64,000 bases of DNA from CAYZPB01 sp964568525 (GTDB lineage Bacteria > Bacillota > Bacilli > Tepidibacillales > Tepidibacillaceae): positions 14,982-78,981 of the forward strand of contig CAZMPM010000002.1 in the NCBI GenBank assembly GCA_964568525.1, read 5' to 3'. The first letter of the stretch is position 1. Every line of letters starts with the position of its first letter. The notes under the pieces are model-generated. The model searched no databases. It was not told the origin of the DNA and was given only the letters and a program-made list of their open reading frames with translations. Shown one piece after another: positions 17,075-26,821 of this stretch. Position numbers and translations under genes: made by a program.

Positions 17075-18098
17075 TTATTTTCGCTTATCCGAATATGCTT
17101 TGGAAATGTATTTGGCTACATCAACTATTCGGCATGAATAGCCCCATTCGTTATCATACCAAGCTAGTATTTTAATCTGCTTATCACCAATAACCATCGT
17201 CGATAATCCATCAATTATTGAAGAGTGAGCGTCACCGACAAAATCAACTGACACAAGCGGCTCCTCTGTATAGCCAAGAATACCCTTTAAGGCACCCTCA
17301 CTTGACGTTTTAAGCACGCTGTTAACCTCAGCAATCGTAACCTTCTCTTTAACATTAACCACTAAATCTACAAGTGATACATCTGGCGTTGGCACACGAA
17401 TTGCTAAACCATTCAGCCTACCAGCCAATTCTGGGATAACAAGTGATAGAGCGCGTGCCGCACCGGTCGATGTTGGAATCATAGAAAGAGCTGCTGCTCT
17501 TGCACGTCGTGGATCTTTGTGCATATTATCAAGTAATTTTTGGTCAGTAGTATAAGAATGAATCGTTGTCATCATTCCATATTCAATCCCAAAATTATCG
17601 TTTAATACCTTCACAAAAGGAGCAAGACAGTTAGTCGTGCAGGATGCATTCGAAATTACATGGTGCTGATTGTAATCGTACTTCTCCTCAGTAACGCCCN
17701 NNNNNNNNNATTGTAACATCTTCATTAGTTGCTGGCGCTGTAATTAACACCTTTTTAGCTCCAGATAAAAGATGTGCTGAAGCAGCCTCCTTACTTCTAA
17801 ATTTCCCCGTAGCTTCAATCACTACCTCGACACCCAGTTCAGACCATGGTAACTTAGAAGCATCTCGCTCAGAAATCAATAGAGTCTCCTTGCCATTAAC
17901 AATTAAGCTGTTTTCAGTATATTCAACTGGGTACTCAAACTTTCCATGCACAGAATCATATTTAAGCATATGTGCAAGCTGTTCAGGTGAATAACTTGCA
18001 TTAACGGCAACTATATTAATATCACTCTCAGAAACCATTCGACGAAACACCATTCGTCCTATTCTCCCAAAACCATTAATCGCAACCCTTACCTCCAT
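17075..18098 (-). CDS. gapB: Glyceraldehyde-3-phosphate dehydrogenase, GapB type, split by assembly gap
   Basis: GAPDH of the gluconeogenic type. The N-terminal half has RVAINGFGRIGRMVFRRM and the cofactor strand VAVNASYSPEQLAHMLKYDS, where the acidic NAD-selecting residue is absent, as in NADP-preferring GapB. The C-terminal half has the catalytic cysteine motif NASCTTNCLAP, TSTGAARA and WYDNEWGYSCRIVD. Ten Ns at 17700-17709 interrupt it. By comparison with GapB sequences (NEDVT, three residues, then GV) about 6 nt are missing, so the 10-N placeholder puts the halves out of frame. I treat them as one intact gene. AAGGAGG precedes the ATG at 18098. Confidence 0.92.
17700..17709. other. Assembly gap (10 N) inside gapB
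   Basis: A run of ten undetermined bases. The two flanking reading frames join as one GapB if the true gap is a multiple of three; family comparison suggests about 6 nt. Confidence 0.98.
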
Positions 18099-18137
18099 CG
18101 ATTGCTTCCTCCTTTTATTTATATTTGTTCAATCCTA

Positions 18138-18746
18138 TTAAACGCCGGCAGTCTTTAAACTATCTAAACTATCAAAAACACGTTCAACCTCAGCTTCTAA
18201 TGTTGCTAAATCATTATTATTATATATGATGATGTCGCCTTTGCGAATATTCCTTCGGATACGTGTCTGTGAATGTATTCGGTAAAGTGCCTCCTGTTCA
18301 GAAATCTGATCTCTTTTCATTAAACGTTCTACCTGTTTTTGCATGTCTGTAAAGACAACAACTACTAGGTCAAACAACATTTCTGCTTTAGTTTCATAAA
18401 GCAGCGGAAATTCAACGAGAACTCTGCCGTGTTCTCGTTCAAGCTCACTTGCGTTTTTCATCGTTTGCCTAATAATAGACGGATGGGTAATTTTGTTTAA
18501 ATGTCTTCGCTTCCACCAGTTGTGGAAGACGATATTGCCAAGTTTCTTGCGATCAATCTCTCTATTGGCCAACAAAATGTCCTCACCAAAATAATCAACA
18601 ATCTCTTTCCAAACAGGGGTATCTGGCTTAATGATCTCCTCCCGATAAACGAGATCAGCACTTACTACCGGTATTCCCCTTTTTTCAAACATCTCTGCAA
18701 TGGTGCTTTTACCACTTGCAATTCCACCAGTCAAACCAATTAACAT
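18138..18746 (-). CDS. coaE: Dephospho-CoA kinase
   Basis: Last step of coenzyme A synthesis, phosphorylating the 3'-hydroxyl of dephospho-CoA. 202 aa. P-loop GLTGGIASGKSTIAEMF at the N-terminus, then GIPVVSADLVYREEI, the CoA-binding region (VEFPLLYETKAEMLFDLVVVV) and the lid RLMKRDQISEQEALYRI. Lies between mutM (18 nt) and gapB (39 nt), the same order as in Bacillus. Confidence 0.96.
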   Translation of the reverse strand: MLIGLTGGIASGKSTIAEMFEKRGIPVVSADLVYREEIIKPDTPVWKEIVDYFGEDILLANREIDRKKLGNIVFHNWWKRRHLNKITHPSIIRQTMKNASELEREHGRVLVEFPLLYETKAEMLFDLVVVVFTDMQKQVERLMKRDQISEQEALYRIHSQTRIRRNIRKGDIIIYNNNDLATLEAEVERVFDSLDSLKTAGV

Positions 18747-18764
18747 ATTTTCAACCCCTCACAT

Positions 18765-19598
18765 CTATAGTCTCTGACAGTTCGGACAAAAGTGCGTTCC
18801 CCGCCCAGCTACTCTGGTCTTCTCAATTGCTGTCCCACAGCGAAAACAGGGTTTGCCTGTCTGTCCATAGACAATTAAGTGCTCTTGCATTGAACCTTTG
18901 CCATAAATTGTTTCAAAAGATTTAATTGTTGAGCCACCATATTTAATCGCTTGAATTAATACCTCGTGCATTGCGTTTACCAGTCGCTCAATCTCTTCAT
19001 CTGACAGGTTATGCGCCAATCTAGTGGGATGTATCATGCTCTTTGCCAGCGCATCATCAACATAAATATTGCCTAATCCACTAACGATCTCTTGATTTAA
19101 TAATGCCTGCTTGATTGAAGTGTTTCTGTGACTTAACTGTTCTTTGAATGCATCTACATTGAAATTTGGACTGATAGGCTCCTGTCCAAGCTTTGCTAGA
19201 GCAGGAAAGCTATTTAACTCTCGATTCCAAACAAGATCCATTGTGCCAAACTTACGCACATCATGATAACGCAATTGTGATCCATCTGTATGAGTAAAAA
19301 TAATATGTGTATGCTTATCAGGTGGCTGCAATGCTTCAGTAGGTTTTACATATAAATATTTGCCTTCCATTCGCAGATGGGAAACTAATGTTATATCGTC
19401 GAAGATAAATAAGAGATATTTTCCTTTTCGTCCGATTTCGACAAATTGCTTTCCTTCAAGTAAAAATTTAAACATATTAGAGTCACTTGGTGTCCGGATT
19501 ATTTTCGGATAAATAACATTAATCTTACTGATTGTTTTCCCTACAATATGCTCCGCTAATGTCCTTTTTACTATTTCAACCTCCGGTAACTCTGGCAC
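18765..19598 (-). CDS. mutM: Formamidopyrimidine-DNA glycosylase
   Basis: Bifunctional glycosylase/AP lyase removing 8-oxoguanine and FaPy lesions. 277 aa. N-terminal PELPEVEIVKRTL gives the catalytic proline (after Met removal) and glutamate. GLGNIYVDDAL is the helix-two-turn-helix. The C-terminal zinc finger is CFRCGTAI...CPNC. The start is GTG at 19598, with AGGAG upstream. It is 15 nt from polA and 18 nt from coaE. Confidence 0.96.
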   Translation of the reverse strand: MPELPEVEIVKRTLAEHIVGKTISKINVIYPKIIRTPSDSNMFKFLLEGKQFVEIGRKGKYLLFIFDDITLVSHLRMEGKYLYVKPTEALQPPDKHTHIIFTHTDGSQLRYHDVRKFGTMDLVWNRELNSFPALAKLGQEPISPNFNVDAFKEQLSHRNTSIKQALLNQEIVSGLGNIYVDDALAKSMIHPTRLAHNLSDEEIERLVNAMHEVLIQAIKYGGSTIKSFETIYGKGSMQEHLIVYGQTGKPCFRCGTAIEKTRVAGRGTHFCPNCQRL

Positions 19599-19613
19599 TC
19601 CCCTTCAACTCCT

Positions 19614-22265
19614 CTATTTCGCCTCATACCAATTTTTACCCTCGTTCATATCTATTTTAATTGGTACATTCAACTGCATTGCATTTTCCATCTCATCAGT
19701 GATTAATTGGCGCATCTGTACTAACTCATCTGGTGCAACCTCACAAATCAGTTCATCATGCACCTGGAGTTTTAAATGACTCTTAAACCCATCTTTTTTT
19801 ATCGCTCGGTCTACTCTCACCATGGCGATTTTTATAATATCAGCTGCCGTACCCTGAATCGGCGTATTAATTGCCGTTCTCTCCGCAAAACTTCTTAAGT
19901 TAAAATTAGTACTGTTGATGTCCGGTAGATAGCGGCGGCGGTTTGCTAACGTACTTACGTATCCAGTTTTTTTGGCGGCTGCTATTGTATTATTCATATA
20001 TTCCTTCACTGCGGGATAGATTGCAAAATAACGGTCAATAAAATCCTGCGCTTCTTTTCGCGATATATTTAGGTTCTGCGATAAACCGTAATCACTTATC
20101 CCATATACAATTCCGAAGTTTACAGCTTTTGCCTGACGACGGTGAAAAGGTGTTACTGCTGACTCAGCAAGGTCAAATACTTCCATTGCTGTTGAAGTGT
20201 GAATATCTTTATTATTTTTAAACGCTTCAATTAGCGTTTCATCATTTGCAATGTGTGCAAGCACCCTTAACTCAATCTGAGAATAATCGGCACTCATTAG
20301 CGTCCAACCTGCATTTGAAGCAACAAATGCCTCTCTAATTTTTCTACCCTCTTCTAAGCGAATTGGGATATTCTGCAGGTTAGGATCTGTACTACTAAGT
20401 CTTCCAGTTGTAGTCAACGCTTGGTTAAAAGTCGTATAAACATGCCCTGTCTCATGGTTTACCACTTTCAATAGTCCATCAATATAAGTGGACTGTAGTT
20501 TAGCAAGTTGTCTATATAAAAGAATTTTTTCTATAATCGGGTGATATGGTTCTAGCTTCTCTAGAACATCAGCATCAGTAGAATAGCCGGTTTTTGTTTT
20601 TTTAATCACAGGTAATTCTAGACGTTCGAATAAAATTTCACTCAACTGCTTTGGAGAATTTAAGTTAAACTCTTCCCCAGCCAACTCATAAATTTCTTCT
20701 ATCAGGTTATTTAAGCGTCTATCTAAATCCTTGCCCATCTCCTTGAGTTTTGCAATATCAATCTTAAAACCACGCTTCTCCATATTCGCTAGGACACGCG
20801 CCAACGGCAACTCAATCTCTTCTAATAATTCAAGCATTTGGTTTTCAGCTAGAAGTTTTTCTAATATAGGTATTAACTGATAAATTGCCGTTGCCTGAGC
20901 ACCTAGATAGCGTGCTAACACACTCTCGTCTGGCAATGTCCATTTTGCCCCTTTGCCAAAAATTTGTTCCTCGCTCTCTAAGTTGATCTCTGAGTAACGA
21001 TTCGCTATTTCCGCTAGCTCAAAGGTTCCAGCCGCGGGATCTAGCAAATAATTGCTCAACATTAAATCACCACGCACGCCAGCTAGTTGTAAGCCTGCGC
21101 GGAATAGAGCGATTTCGTTGCTTTTGCTATCAAAACAGTATTTGGGTGCGTTATCATCAGCAAAATACTTGTGAAAAATATCACTCGCATTTACATCAGC
21201 TAAACGCATAAATACGCACTCATCACCATCAGAAATGGCCAGACCAGCTATTTCTTGCTTAGGCAATTTTTGTTTATCCAGACAAATTGCTAGAGCAGTA
21301 GCTCTTTTTTCACTAAAATATTTTTGCCATTTTTCTCTATCGATTTGCGGATAAATTTTTACATTAGCAGAAAAATTTACTTCAGTTGTGGTTTTTTCAA
21401 CATCCCCTTGGCCGATTCTATCTAATAAAGATTTAAATCCAAGTCGTTTAAAAAACTCGACCAACTTCTCATTGTTCGCTTCGCCTATGCGATAATTACC
21501 TAAGTCTAAAGCCATTGGAACATTTCTATCAATTGTCGCGAGCCATTTGCTTAGAGTTGCTGTTTCCTGATAATTGCGCAAATTTTCTTTTAGTTTGTTC
21601 CCACTAATATTATCGATATTCTCTAAGACATTTTCTAATGTTTTATATTCGTTTAATAGTGTCAGTGCAGTCTTTTCGCCAACGCCAGGAACTCCCGGTA
21701 TGTTGTCCGAGCTATCCCCCATTAGACCCTTTAAATCGGTCATTTGCGATGGTTTAAGATTATATTTAGACATTAGGTTAGCCCGATCATATACATCCAT
21801 CTCAGTAATGCCTTTTCTCGTTATCTGGACAGTGGTATGATCAGAGATAAGTTGAAATAGATCCTTATCACCACTATAAATGATTGTTTCAATTCCCTTT
21901 TGATCGGCATAATCAGAAACTGTGCCGATTATATCATCTGCCTCATAACCTACTAACTCAAAATAGCTTAAACCAAGAATATCCAACAGTTCCTTAATTA
22001 AAGGAAATTGCTCATTAAGTTCAAGTGGTGTCTTCATCCTTGTGCCTTTATATTCATTATACTTTTCATTTCTAAATGAAAATTTGCCGGCGTCAAAAGC
22101 AACTAATACATAATCAGGGTTAACCTCTTTTAAAATTCGCAATACAATCTGTGTAAAGCCATACACAGAATTCGTATAAACGCCTTTTTTATCCATTAAA
22201 AGTGGCAACGCATAAAAGGCCCGATTCGCCAAACTATTACCATCAATTAAAACCAGCCTTTCCAT
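19614..22265 (-). CDS. polA: DNA polymerase I
   Basis: Repair and Okazaki-fragment polymerase, 883 aa. Domains: 5'-nuclease at about 1-300 (LVLIDGNSLANRAFYAL, SGDKDLFQLISDHTTVQI, GDSSDNIPGVPGVGEKTA), a 3'-5' exonuclease fold at about 305-480 in which the catalytic FDTET-type acidic residues are not visible, and the polymerase at about 490-883 (motif A SADYSQIELRVLAHIAND, motif B RRQAKAVNFGIVYGISDYGL, motif C QVHDELICE). It probably lacks proofreading, as in Bacillus Pol I. First gene of the polA-mutM-coaE-gapB-speD block. Confidence 0.97.
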   Translation of the reverse strand: MERLVLIDGNSLANRAFYALPLLMDKKGVYTNSVYGFTQIVLRILKEVNPDYVLVAFDAGKFSFRNEKYNEYKGTRMKTPLELNEQFPLIKELLDILGLSYFELVGYEADDIIGTVSDYADQKGIETIIYSGDKDLFQLISDHTTVQITRKGITEMDVYDRANLMSKYNLKPSQMTDLKGLMGDSSDNIPGVPGVGEKTALTLLNEYKTLENVLENIDNISGNKLKENLRNYQETATLSKWLATIDRNVPMALDLGNYRIGEANNEKLVEFFKRLGFKSLLDRIGQGDVEKTTTEVNFSANVKIYPQIDREKWQKYFSEKRATALAICLDKQKLPKQEIAGLAISDGDECVFMRLADVNASDIFHKYFADDNAPKYCFDSKSNEIALFRAGLQLAGVRGDLMLSNYLLDPAAGTFELAEIANRYSEINLESEEQIFGKGAKWTLPDESVLARYLGAQATAIYQLIPILEKLLAENQMLELLEEIELPLARVLANMEKRGFKIDIAKLKEMGKDLDRRLNNLIEEIYELAGEEFNLNSPKQLSEILFERLELPVIKKTKTGYSTDADVLEKLEPYHPIIEKILLYRQLAKLQSTYIDGLLKVVNHETGHVYTTFNQALTTTGRLSSTDPNLQNIPIRLEEGRKIREAFVASNAGWTLMSADYSQIELRVLAHIANDETLIEAFKNNKDIHTSTAMEVFDLAESAVTPFHRRQAKAVNFGIVYGISDYGLSQNLNISRKEAQDFIDRYFAIYPAVKEYMNNTIAAAKKTGYVSTLANRRRYLPDINSTNFNLRSFAERTAINTPIQGTAADIIKIAMVRVDRAIKKDGFKSHLKLQVHDELICEVAPDELVQMRQLITDEMENAMQLNVPIKIDMNEGKNWYEAK

Positions 22266-22341
22266 TTCGGCGCCCCCTATTCATAATCAATCCTCTATAA
22301 TTTATCATACCATAACCTCATAAATTTATTGTGATAAAAAT

Positions 22342-22378
22342 AAAAACAGCTCTCATTTGAAAGCTGTTTTTATTTCTA
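22342..22378 (-). terminator. Terminator of the prohibitin-like gene
   Basis: Perfect 10-bp stem AAAAACAGCT / AGCTGTTTTT with a 10-nt loop, followed on the minus strand by TATTTTTATC. Lies between the prohibitin-like stop and the polA promoter region. Confidence 0.85.
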
Positions 22379-22394
22379 ATTTATAATTGTCAAA

Positions 22395-23237
22395 TTAATT
22401 TTGTTTAAGTGACTCCAGATCAATAAATGGTACTGCTCCACCAGTCACGCTTGGCAAAATTCCATTCCATTTTTGGATTGCAGCCATCTGCGCTTCAATC
22501 TGGCGTAAACTGATTAGATCAGAAGAGATAACCTCTCTTTGTAATCTAAGTGCTTCTGCTTGTGCTTTAGCGCTTTCAACTGTTTGCTTCGCTTCAATCT
22601 CAATTCTTTGTAGGTCTAGTTCTGCTTTTAGTGCCTGTTGCTCCGCAATTTGTTTCTGCTCGATTGCATTATTAAATTCTTGGCTAAAACGGAATTCAGT
22701 AATGTTAATTTCATCAAGAATCATATTATAAGTATTAAATCTTTGCTGTAATGCCTCTTTAATCAACGCACTAACCTCAGCACGTCTTGTAATTAATTGC
22801 TCAGCTGTAAATTGTGCCGTAACCGCTTTTACCGCCTCACCAATAGCAGGGTCAACTACACGTTCGTTGTACGAAAGACCAACATTTTTAAATAATTGTG
22901 GCACCTCTTCGTTTACTAAGTGATAGTTAACAACAACATTGGTTGATACAGTTTGTAAGTCGCGAGACGCCGCGGTCTGTTCTGACTCGCGTTTCTGCAC
23001 CCTAACTTCAACTTGAACAACTTCTTGGATAATTGGAATCTTAAAGAATAAACCCTCTGGTACAGCATTAGGCTGGACCTCTCCTAAATGAACAACAACA
23101 CCAACGTGACCGGGTTGAACAATTACAACCGACCCATAGGCAAGAAGCGCAATTATTAACAGAACAACAATAAGTACAATCCATTTGCCAGAATTTTTAT
23201 CTAATTTGGACTTCACATCAATTATTTTTTCATCCAT
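22395..23237 (-). CDS. SPFH/prohibitin-family membrane protein
   Basis: 280-aa protein with one N-terminal membrane helix (about residues 19-42, WIVLIVVLLIIALLAYGSVV) and a prohibitin-type SPFH domain: VVVHLGEVQPNAVPEGLFFK, YHLVNEEVPQLFKNVG, NITEFRFSQEFNNAIEQKQI. A coiled coil follows at about 185-250, rich in A, E, Q and K. Such proteins form oligomeric membrane scaffolds; a protease or quality-control partner is common but none is adjacent. Single-gene unit with its own terminator. Confidence 0.88.
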   Translation of the reverse strand: MDEKIIDVKSKLDKNSGKWIVLIVVLLIIALLAYGSVVIVQPGHVGVVVHLGEVQPNAVPEGLFFKIPIIQEVVQVEVRVQKRESEQTAASRDLQTVSTNVVVNYHLVNEEVPQLFKNVGLSYNERVVDPAIGEAVKAVTAQFTAEQLITRRAEVSALIKEALQQRFNTYNMILDEINITEFRFSQEFNNAIEQKQIAEQQALKAELDLQRIEIEAKQTVESAKAQAEALRLQREVISSDLISLRQIEAQMAAIQKWNGILPSVTGGAVPFIDLESLKQN

Positions 23238-23441
23238 TCTTCTTCCTCCTTAATTAAATTTCAGATTCCTAAATAATATGAGCTAGTAAACAATCTAGTC
23301 TCAATCATCTACTTTTTATAACCAGTTTTTATTATATCATAATAAGTATGCTAAGATAGATTACAAATTTAATTTTGTGCAATAGAGTTTTTTTTGCGAT
23401 AATGCTATAGTATTAAATATAAAAACAAAGCGAGGTTTATG

Positions 23442-23837
23442 ATGAAAAAAAGAGCATGGGCAATAAGACTGCTAGTAACCTTAATGGCGATGGTAATTGC
23501 TTTACTAATCGCGCTGATAATGAAAGGCCATATTTTAGTTAATTATCTGAATGTTAGCTTTATTATTAGTCTGTTTTTCTTGATATTTGCTGGCATTGCC
23601 TATACCATAATTTATGGTTTTTGGGATGTATTTATAATAGGCTCCAAGTTTCTCTTTAGTAGACGAGATGAAGAAAAAGATAAAAATTTTTGGACGCTAA
23701 GCAAACCACAAACCACAAAAACTGAAAGCGACCTTCTGCGAGAAAAAGCAAAAAAAGAATTATTCATCTTTATTCCATTAACGGCGGGGATAATAATCTT
23801 AAATATAGCTGTTATTATTACATTTTTTCTTATTTAA
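23442..23837 (+). CDS. Small membrane protein, DUF3899-like
   Basis: 131 aa with three predicted membrane helices (about residues 9-27, 34-60 and 108-130) and a charged cytoplasmic loop FSRRDEEKDKNFW between helices 2 and 3. The size, YGFWDVFIIGSKFLFS and the late charged segment resemble the DUF3899 family of Bacilli; function unknown. The second of two adjacent ATGs fits GAGG at 6 nt. A TATAGT -10 element lies about 30 nt upstream. Plus strand, isolated, with its own terminator. Confidence 0.7.
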   Translation: MKKRAWAIRLLVTLMAMVIALLIALIMKGHILVNYLNVSFIISLFFLIFAGIAYTIIYGFWDVFIIGSKFLFSRRDEEKDKNFWTLSKPQTTKTESDLLREKAKKELFIFIPLTAGIIILNIAVIITFFLI

Positions 23838-23848
23838 CCACAAAAGCA

Positions 23849-23886
23849 AAAAAGCTGTGGTCACTAATAAGTGGCTACAGCTTTTT
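23849..23886. terminator. Bidirectional terminator between the small membrane protein gene and oppF
   Basis: 16-bp stem AAAAAGCTGTGGTCAC / GTGGCTACAGCTTTTT with two G-U pairs and loop TAATAA, T-rich on both sides. Separates convergent genes. Confidence 0.88.
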
Positions 23887-23894
23887 ATTTGTTC

Positions 23895-24869
23895 CTAATT
23901 ATATAAATGACATGCTACGAAGTGCCCTGGTTTAATCTCTCTAAACTCTGGTCGATTCTCCAAGCAAACCGGCATAGCTTTTGAACATCGTGGTGCAAAC
24001 GGGCAGCCAGCAGGTGTATTAATCGGGCTAGCAACATCGCCTTCCAAAATAATACGCTGACGCACTCTTTCAACATTTGGATCAGGAATTGGAATTGCAG
24101 AAAGTAGCGCTTCCGTGTAAGGATGTAATGGATTTGTACTTAACTCAACGCTCTCTGCCAATTCAACAATTTGACCAAGATACATGACCGCAATTCGGTC
24201 ACTAATATGCTTCACCATCGATAAATCATGGGCAATAAATAGATAGGTTAAACCCTTCTCTTTCTGAAGGTCCTGTAGTAGATTAACAATCTGTGCTTGA
24301 ATTGATACGTCTAAAGCAGAGATTGGTTCATCACAGACAATGAATTCAGGTTCAACGGCTAATGCCCTAGCTATTCCAATCCGTTGCCGTTGCCCACCAC
24401 TAAATTCGTGTGCAAACCTGTTCGCGTGTTCCTCATTAAGCCCTACAGTATTTAATAACTCATAAATACGTTGTCGTCGCTCTTCACCCTTTGAAATCTT
24501 GTGGATATCAATTCCCTCACCAATAATATCAGCAATTGTCATCCGCGGGTTAAGGGAGGCGTAAGGATCTTGAAAAATCATTTGCATTGAACGAGTGAAG
24601 GTCTTCATCTCTTTTTTCGATAACTTAGCAATATTTACACCCTTAAAGTAAATTTCTCCTGAAGTTGGCTCATATAAACGTATAATCGTCCGCCCAGTTG
24701 TAGATTTCCCACAACCAGACTCGCCAACAAGCCCTAAAGTCTCACCTTTTCTGATTGAAAATGAAACATTATCAACTGCTTTAACATCTCCTGCAGGCAC
24801 CTTAAAATACTTTTTTAGGTGCTTAACCTCTAAAATAATATCATTCATATTTTCAATATTATTTGGCAT
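23895..24869 (-). CDS. oppF: Oligopeptide ABC transporter ATP-binding protein OppF
   Basis: One of the two ATPases energising oligopeptide import at the inner face of the membrane. Walker A GLVGESGCGKSTTGRTI, signature FSGGQRQRIGIARAL, Walker B FIVCDEPISALD, and the C-terminal oligopeptide-type extension CPFAPRCSKAMPVC with cysteines that in related ATPases bind an Fe-S cluster or zinc. 324 aa from the ATG at 24869, which follows AGGAGGTG; the frame overlaps oppD by 11 nt. Last gene of the operon. Confidence 0.95.
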   Translation of the reverse strand: MPNNIENMNDIILEVKHLKKYFKVPAGDVKAVDNVSFSIRKGETLGLVGESGCGKSTTGRTIIRLYEPTSGEIYFKGVNIAKLSKKEMKTFTRSMQMIFQDPYASLNPRMTIADIIGEGIDIHKISKGEERRQRIYELLNTVGLNEEHANRFAHEFSGGQRQRIGIARALAVEPEFIVCDEPISALDVSIQAQIVNLLQDLQKEKGLTYLFIAHDLSMVKHISDRIAVMYLGQIVELAESVELSTNPLHPYTEALLSAIPIPDPNVERVRQRIILEGDVASPINTPAGCPFAPRCSKAMPVCLENRPEFREIKPGHFVACHLYN

Positions 24870-25884
24870 TTTTTGCACCTCCTATTGCAATTGGCAAATT
24901 CTCTTTAGGCGCAAATTCATGCTGTAACCAACATTTTGCAAGATGTCCATCACCAATAGTAGTGGTCTCTGGATTCATTCTCGTACAAATATCCATCGCA
25001 AAACTACAGCGCGGATAAAAAGCGCATCCATTTGGTGGTGCAATCATATCCGGCGGTGTTCCATCAATAGTTAAAAGACGCGTTCCCTTTGAATCAAGAC
25101 GCGGCACCGACTTAAGCAATGCCCATGTATATGGATGTTGTGGATTGTAAAAAATGTCATCTTTTGAACCAACTTCAACAATTTCACCAGCATACATTAC
25201 TACCACGCGTTGTGCCATATTAGCAACAACACCTAAGTCATGAGTAATCAAAATAATTGATGTATTAAGTATCTGTTGCAAGTCCTTCATCAATTCTAAA
25301 ATTTGCGCTTGTATTGTAACATCTAGAGCAGTTGTAGGCTCATCAGCAATTAACAATTGAGGTTTACTTGCTAAAGCAATTGCAATCATCGCGCGTTGGC
25401 GCATACCGCCACTAAACTCATGCGGAAATTGTTTAATGCGAACTTCAGGATTAGGTATCCCAACCAGATGCAGCATTTCGATTGATTCTTCCTTTGCAGC
25501 ATGTCGAGACAAACCTTGGTGCTTAATTAAGCCCTCAGCGATCTGTCTCCCAATCGTCATCGTTGGGTTCAATGAAGTCATCGGATCTTGAAAAATCATT
25601 CCGATTTTTGATCCGCGAATATTCTCCATCTGTTTATTGGTAAATTTTAATAAGTCTTCCCCATCAAATATGATTTCTCCATTTTTATAAGCAGTTGGTG
25701 GCGAAGGATTTAACTGCATTATTGACTGTGCAGTTACACTTTTACCGCTACCTGATTCTCCTACTATCGCAATAGCCTCACCCTTCATTACATCAAAGGA
25801 AATCCCACGAACTGCTTGCACCTCTCCAGCATAGGTAAAAAAGGAGACTTCCAAATCTTTTACGCTTAAAATTTTCTCAGTCAT
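24859..25884 (-). CDS. oppD: Oligopeptide ABC transporter ATP-binding protein OppD
   Basis: Second ATPase of the oligopeptide importer. Walker A AIVGESGSGKSVTAQSI, signature FSGGMRQRAMIAIAL, Walker B LLIADEPTTALD, and the C-terminal CAFYPRCSFAMDIC extension. About 341 aa. The ATG at 25884 is 8 nt after AGGAGG; an ATG two codons earlier is too close to it. Only 12 nt from oppC. Confidence 0.95.
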   Translation of the reverse strand: MTEKILSVKDLEVSFFTYAGEVQAVRGISFDVMKGEAIAIVGESGSGKSVTAQSIMQLNPSPPTAYKNGEIIFDGEDLLKFTNKQMENIRGSKIGMIFQDPMTSLNPTMTIGRQIAEGLIKHQGLSRHAAKEESIEMLHLVGIPNPEVRIKQFPHEFSGGMRQRAMIAIALASKPQLLIADEPTTALDVTIQAQILELMKDLQQILNTSIILITHDLGVVANMAQRVVVMYAGEIVEVGSKDDIFYNPQHPYTWALLKSVPRLDSKGTRLLTIDGTPPDMIAPPNGCAFYPRCSFAMDICTRMNPETTTIGDGHLAKCWLQHEFAPKENLPIAIGGAKNAK

Positions 25885-25896
25885 TTGCATCTCCTC

Positions 25897-26820
25897 CTAC
25901 TTCCGTGACCTTGGATCAAGTGCATCTCTAAGACCATCACCAAATACGTTAAATGCAAACATAGTTATTGAAATTAAGATTGCTGGAAAAGCTAATCTCC
26001 ACCAATAACCTGTTAACATAACGGCAACACCATCATTGATCATTAATCCCCAACTTGTATTAGGTGGTGCTATACCAATCCCGATAAAACTTAAAAACGC
26101 TTCAGCAAAAATAGCTGATGGAATTGTCAAAGTTAGGTTAACAATAATTAATCCTAAAGTATTAGGAATTAAATGCTTGAATAATAGACGTCTTGCATTA
26201 GCACCAAGCGTTCTAGCAGCTAGTACAAATTCCATCTCTTTTAATTGCAGCACTTGCCCACGTACTAAACGAGCCATACCAACCCAGCCCGTGGCCGCAA
26301 TCGCCAAGACGATTGTCAGAATTCCTTGTCGATCAATTGCTACCATGATTAAGATAACAACAAGTAGATAAGGTAACGCGTATAATACGTCAACGATACG
26401 CATCATTATTTGGTCAACTCGACGGTTACTATAACCGGAGATTGCACCATAAATAACTCCAACGACTAAATCAATTGCCGCAGCAAAGAAGCCAATTAAT
26501 AGTGAAGTTCTTCCACCTTCCCAGCTACGTGCCCAAACGTCACGGCCAAGATGGTCAGTGCCGAACCAATGTTCTAAAGATGGACCAAGGTTCTGGTCAG
26601 CTAGAGCAATTGCTCGATAACTATATTCGGTCATATACGGCCCCAAAAGTGACATTAAAATCATGAAAATTACTAGCCAAAAACCAATCATCGAAAGTTT
26701 ATTCTCTCTTAATCGTCTAAAAGCATCTTTAAGTAGGCTTGTACTAGGTCGACTAATAGTTTCCGCCTCAATTTTATCTGCATGATATGGTTTAAACATT
26801 TCACGTGTTATCTGCGCCAT
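25897..26820 (-). CDS. oppC: Oligopeptide ABC transporter permease OppC
   Basis: Inner-membrane subunit of the peptide importer, 307 aa. N-terminal extension, first helix MIGFWLVIFMILMSLLGP, a periplasmic loop (NLGPSLEHWFGTDHLGRDVW) and the permease core with the EAA loop EFVLAARTLGANARRLLFKH. Abuts oppB with 1 nt between. Confidence 0.95.
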   Translation of the reverse strand: MAQITREMFKPYHADKIEAETISRPSTSLLKDAFRRLRENKLSMIGFWLVIFMILMSLLGPYMTEYSYRAIALADQNLGPSLEHWFGTDHLGRDVWARSWEGGRTSLLIGFFAAAIDLVVGVIYGAISGYSNRRVDQIMMRIVDVLYALPYLLVVILIMVAIDRQGILTIVLAIAATGWVGMARLVRGQVLQLKEMEFVLAARTLGANARRLLFKHLIPNTLGLIIVNLTLTIPSAIFAEAFLSFIGIGIAPPNTSWGLMINDGVAVMLTGYWWRLAFPAILISITMFAFNVFGDGLRDALDPRSRK

Positions 26821-26821
26821 A

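Noticed and set aside
17075..18098. Two separate partial GAPDH genes
   Set aside because: The halves are the complementary N- and C-terminal parts of one GapB, broken only by the N run.
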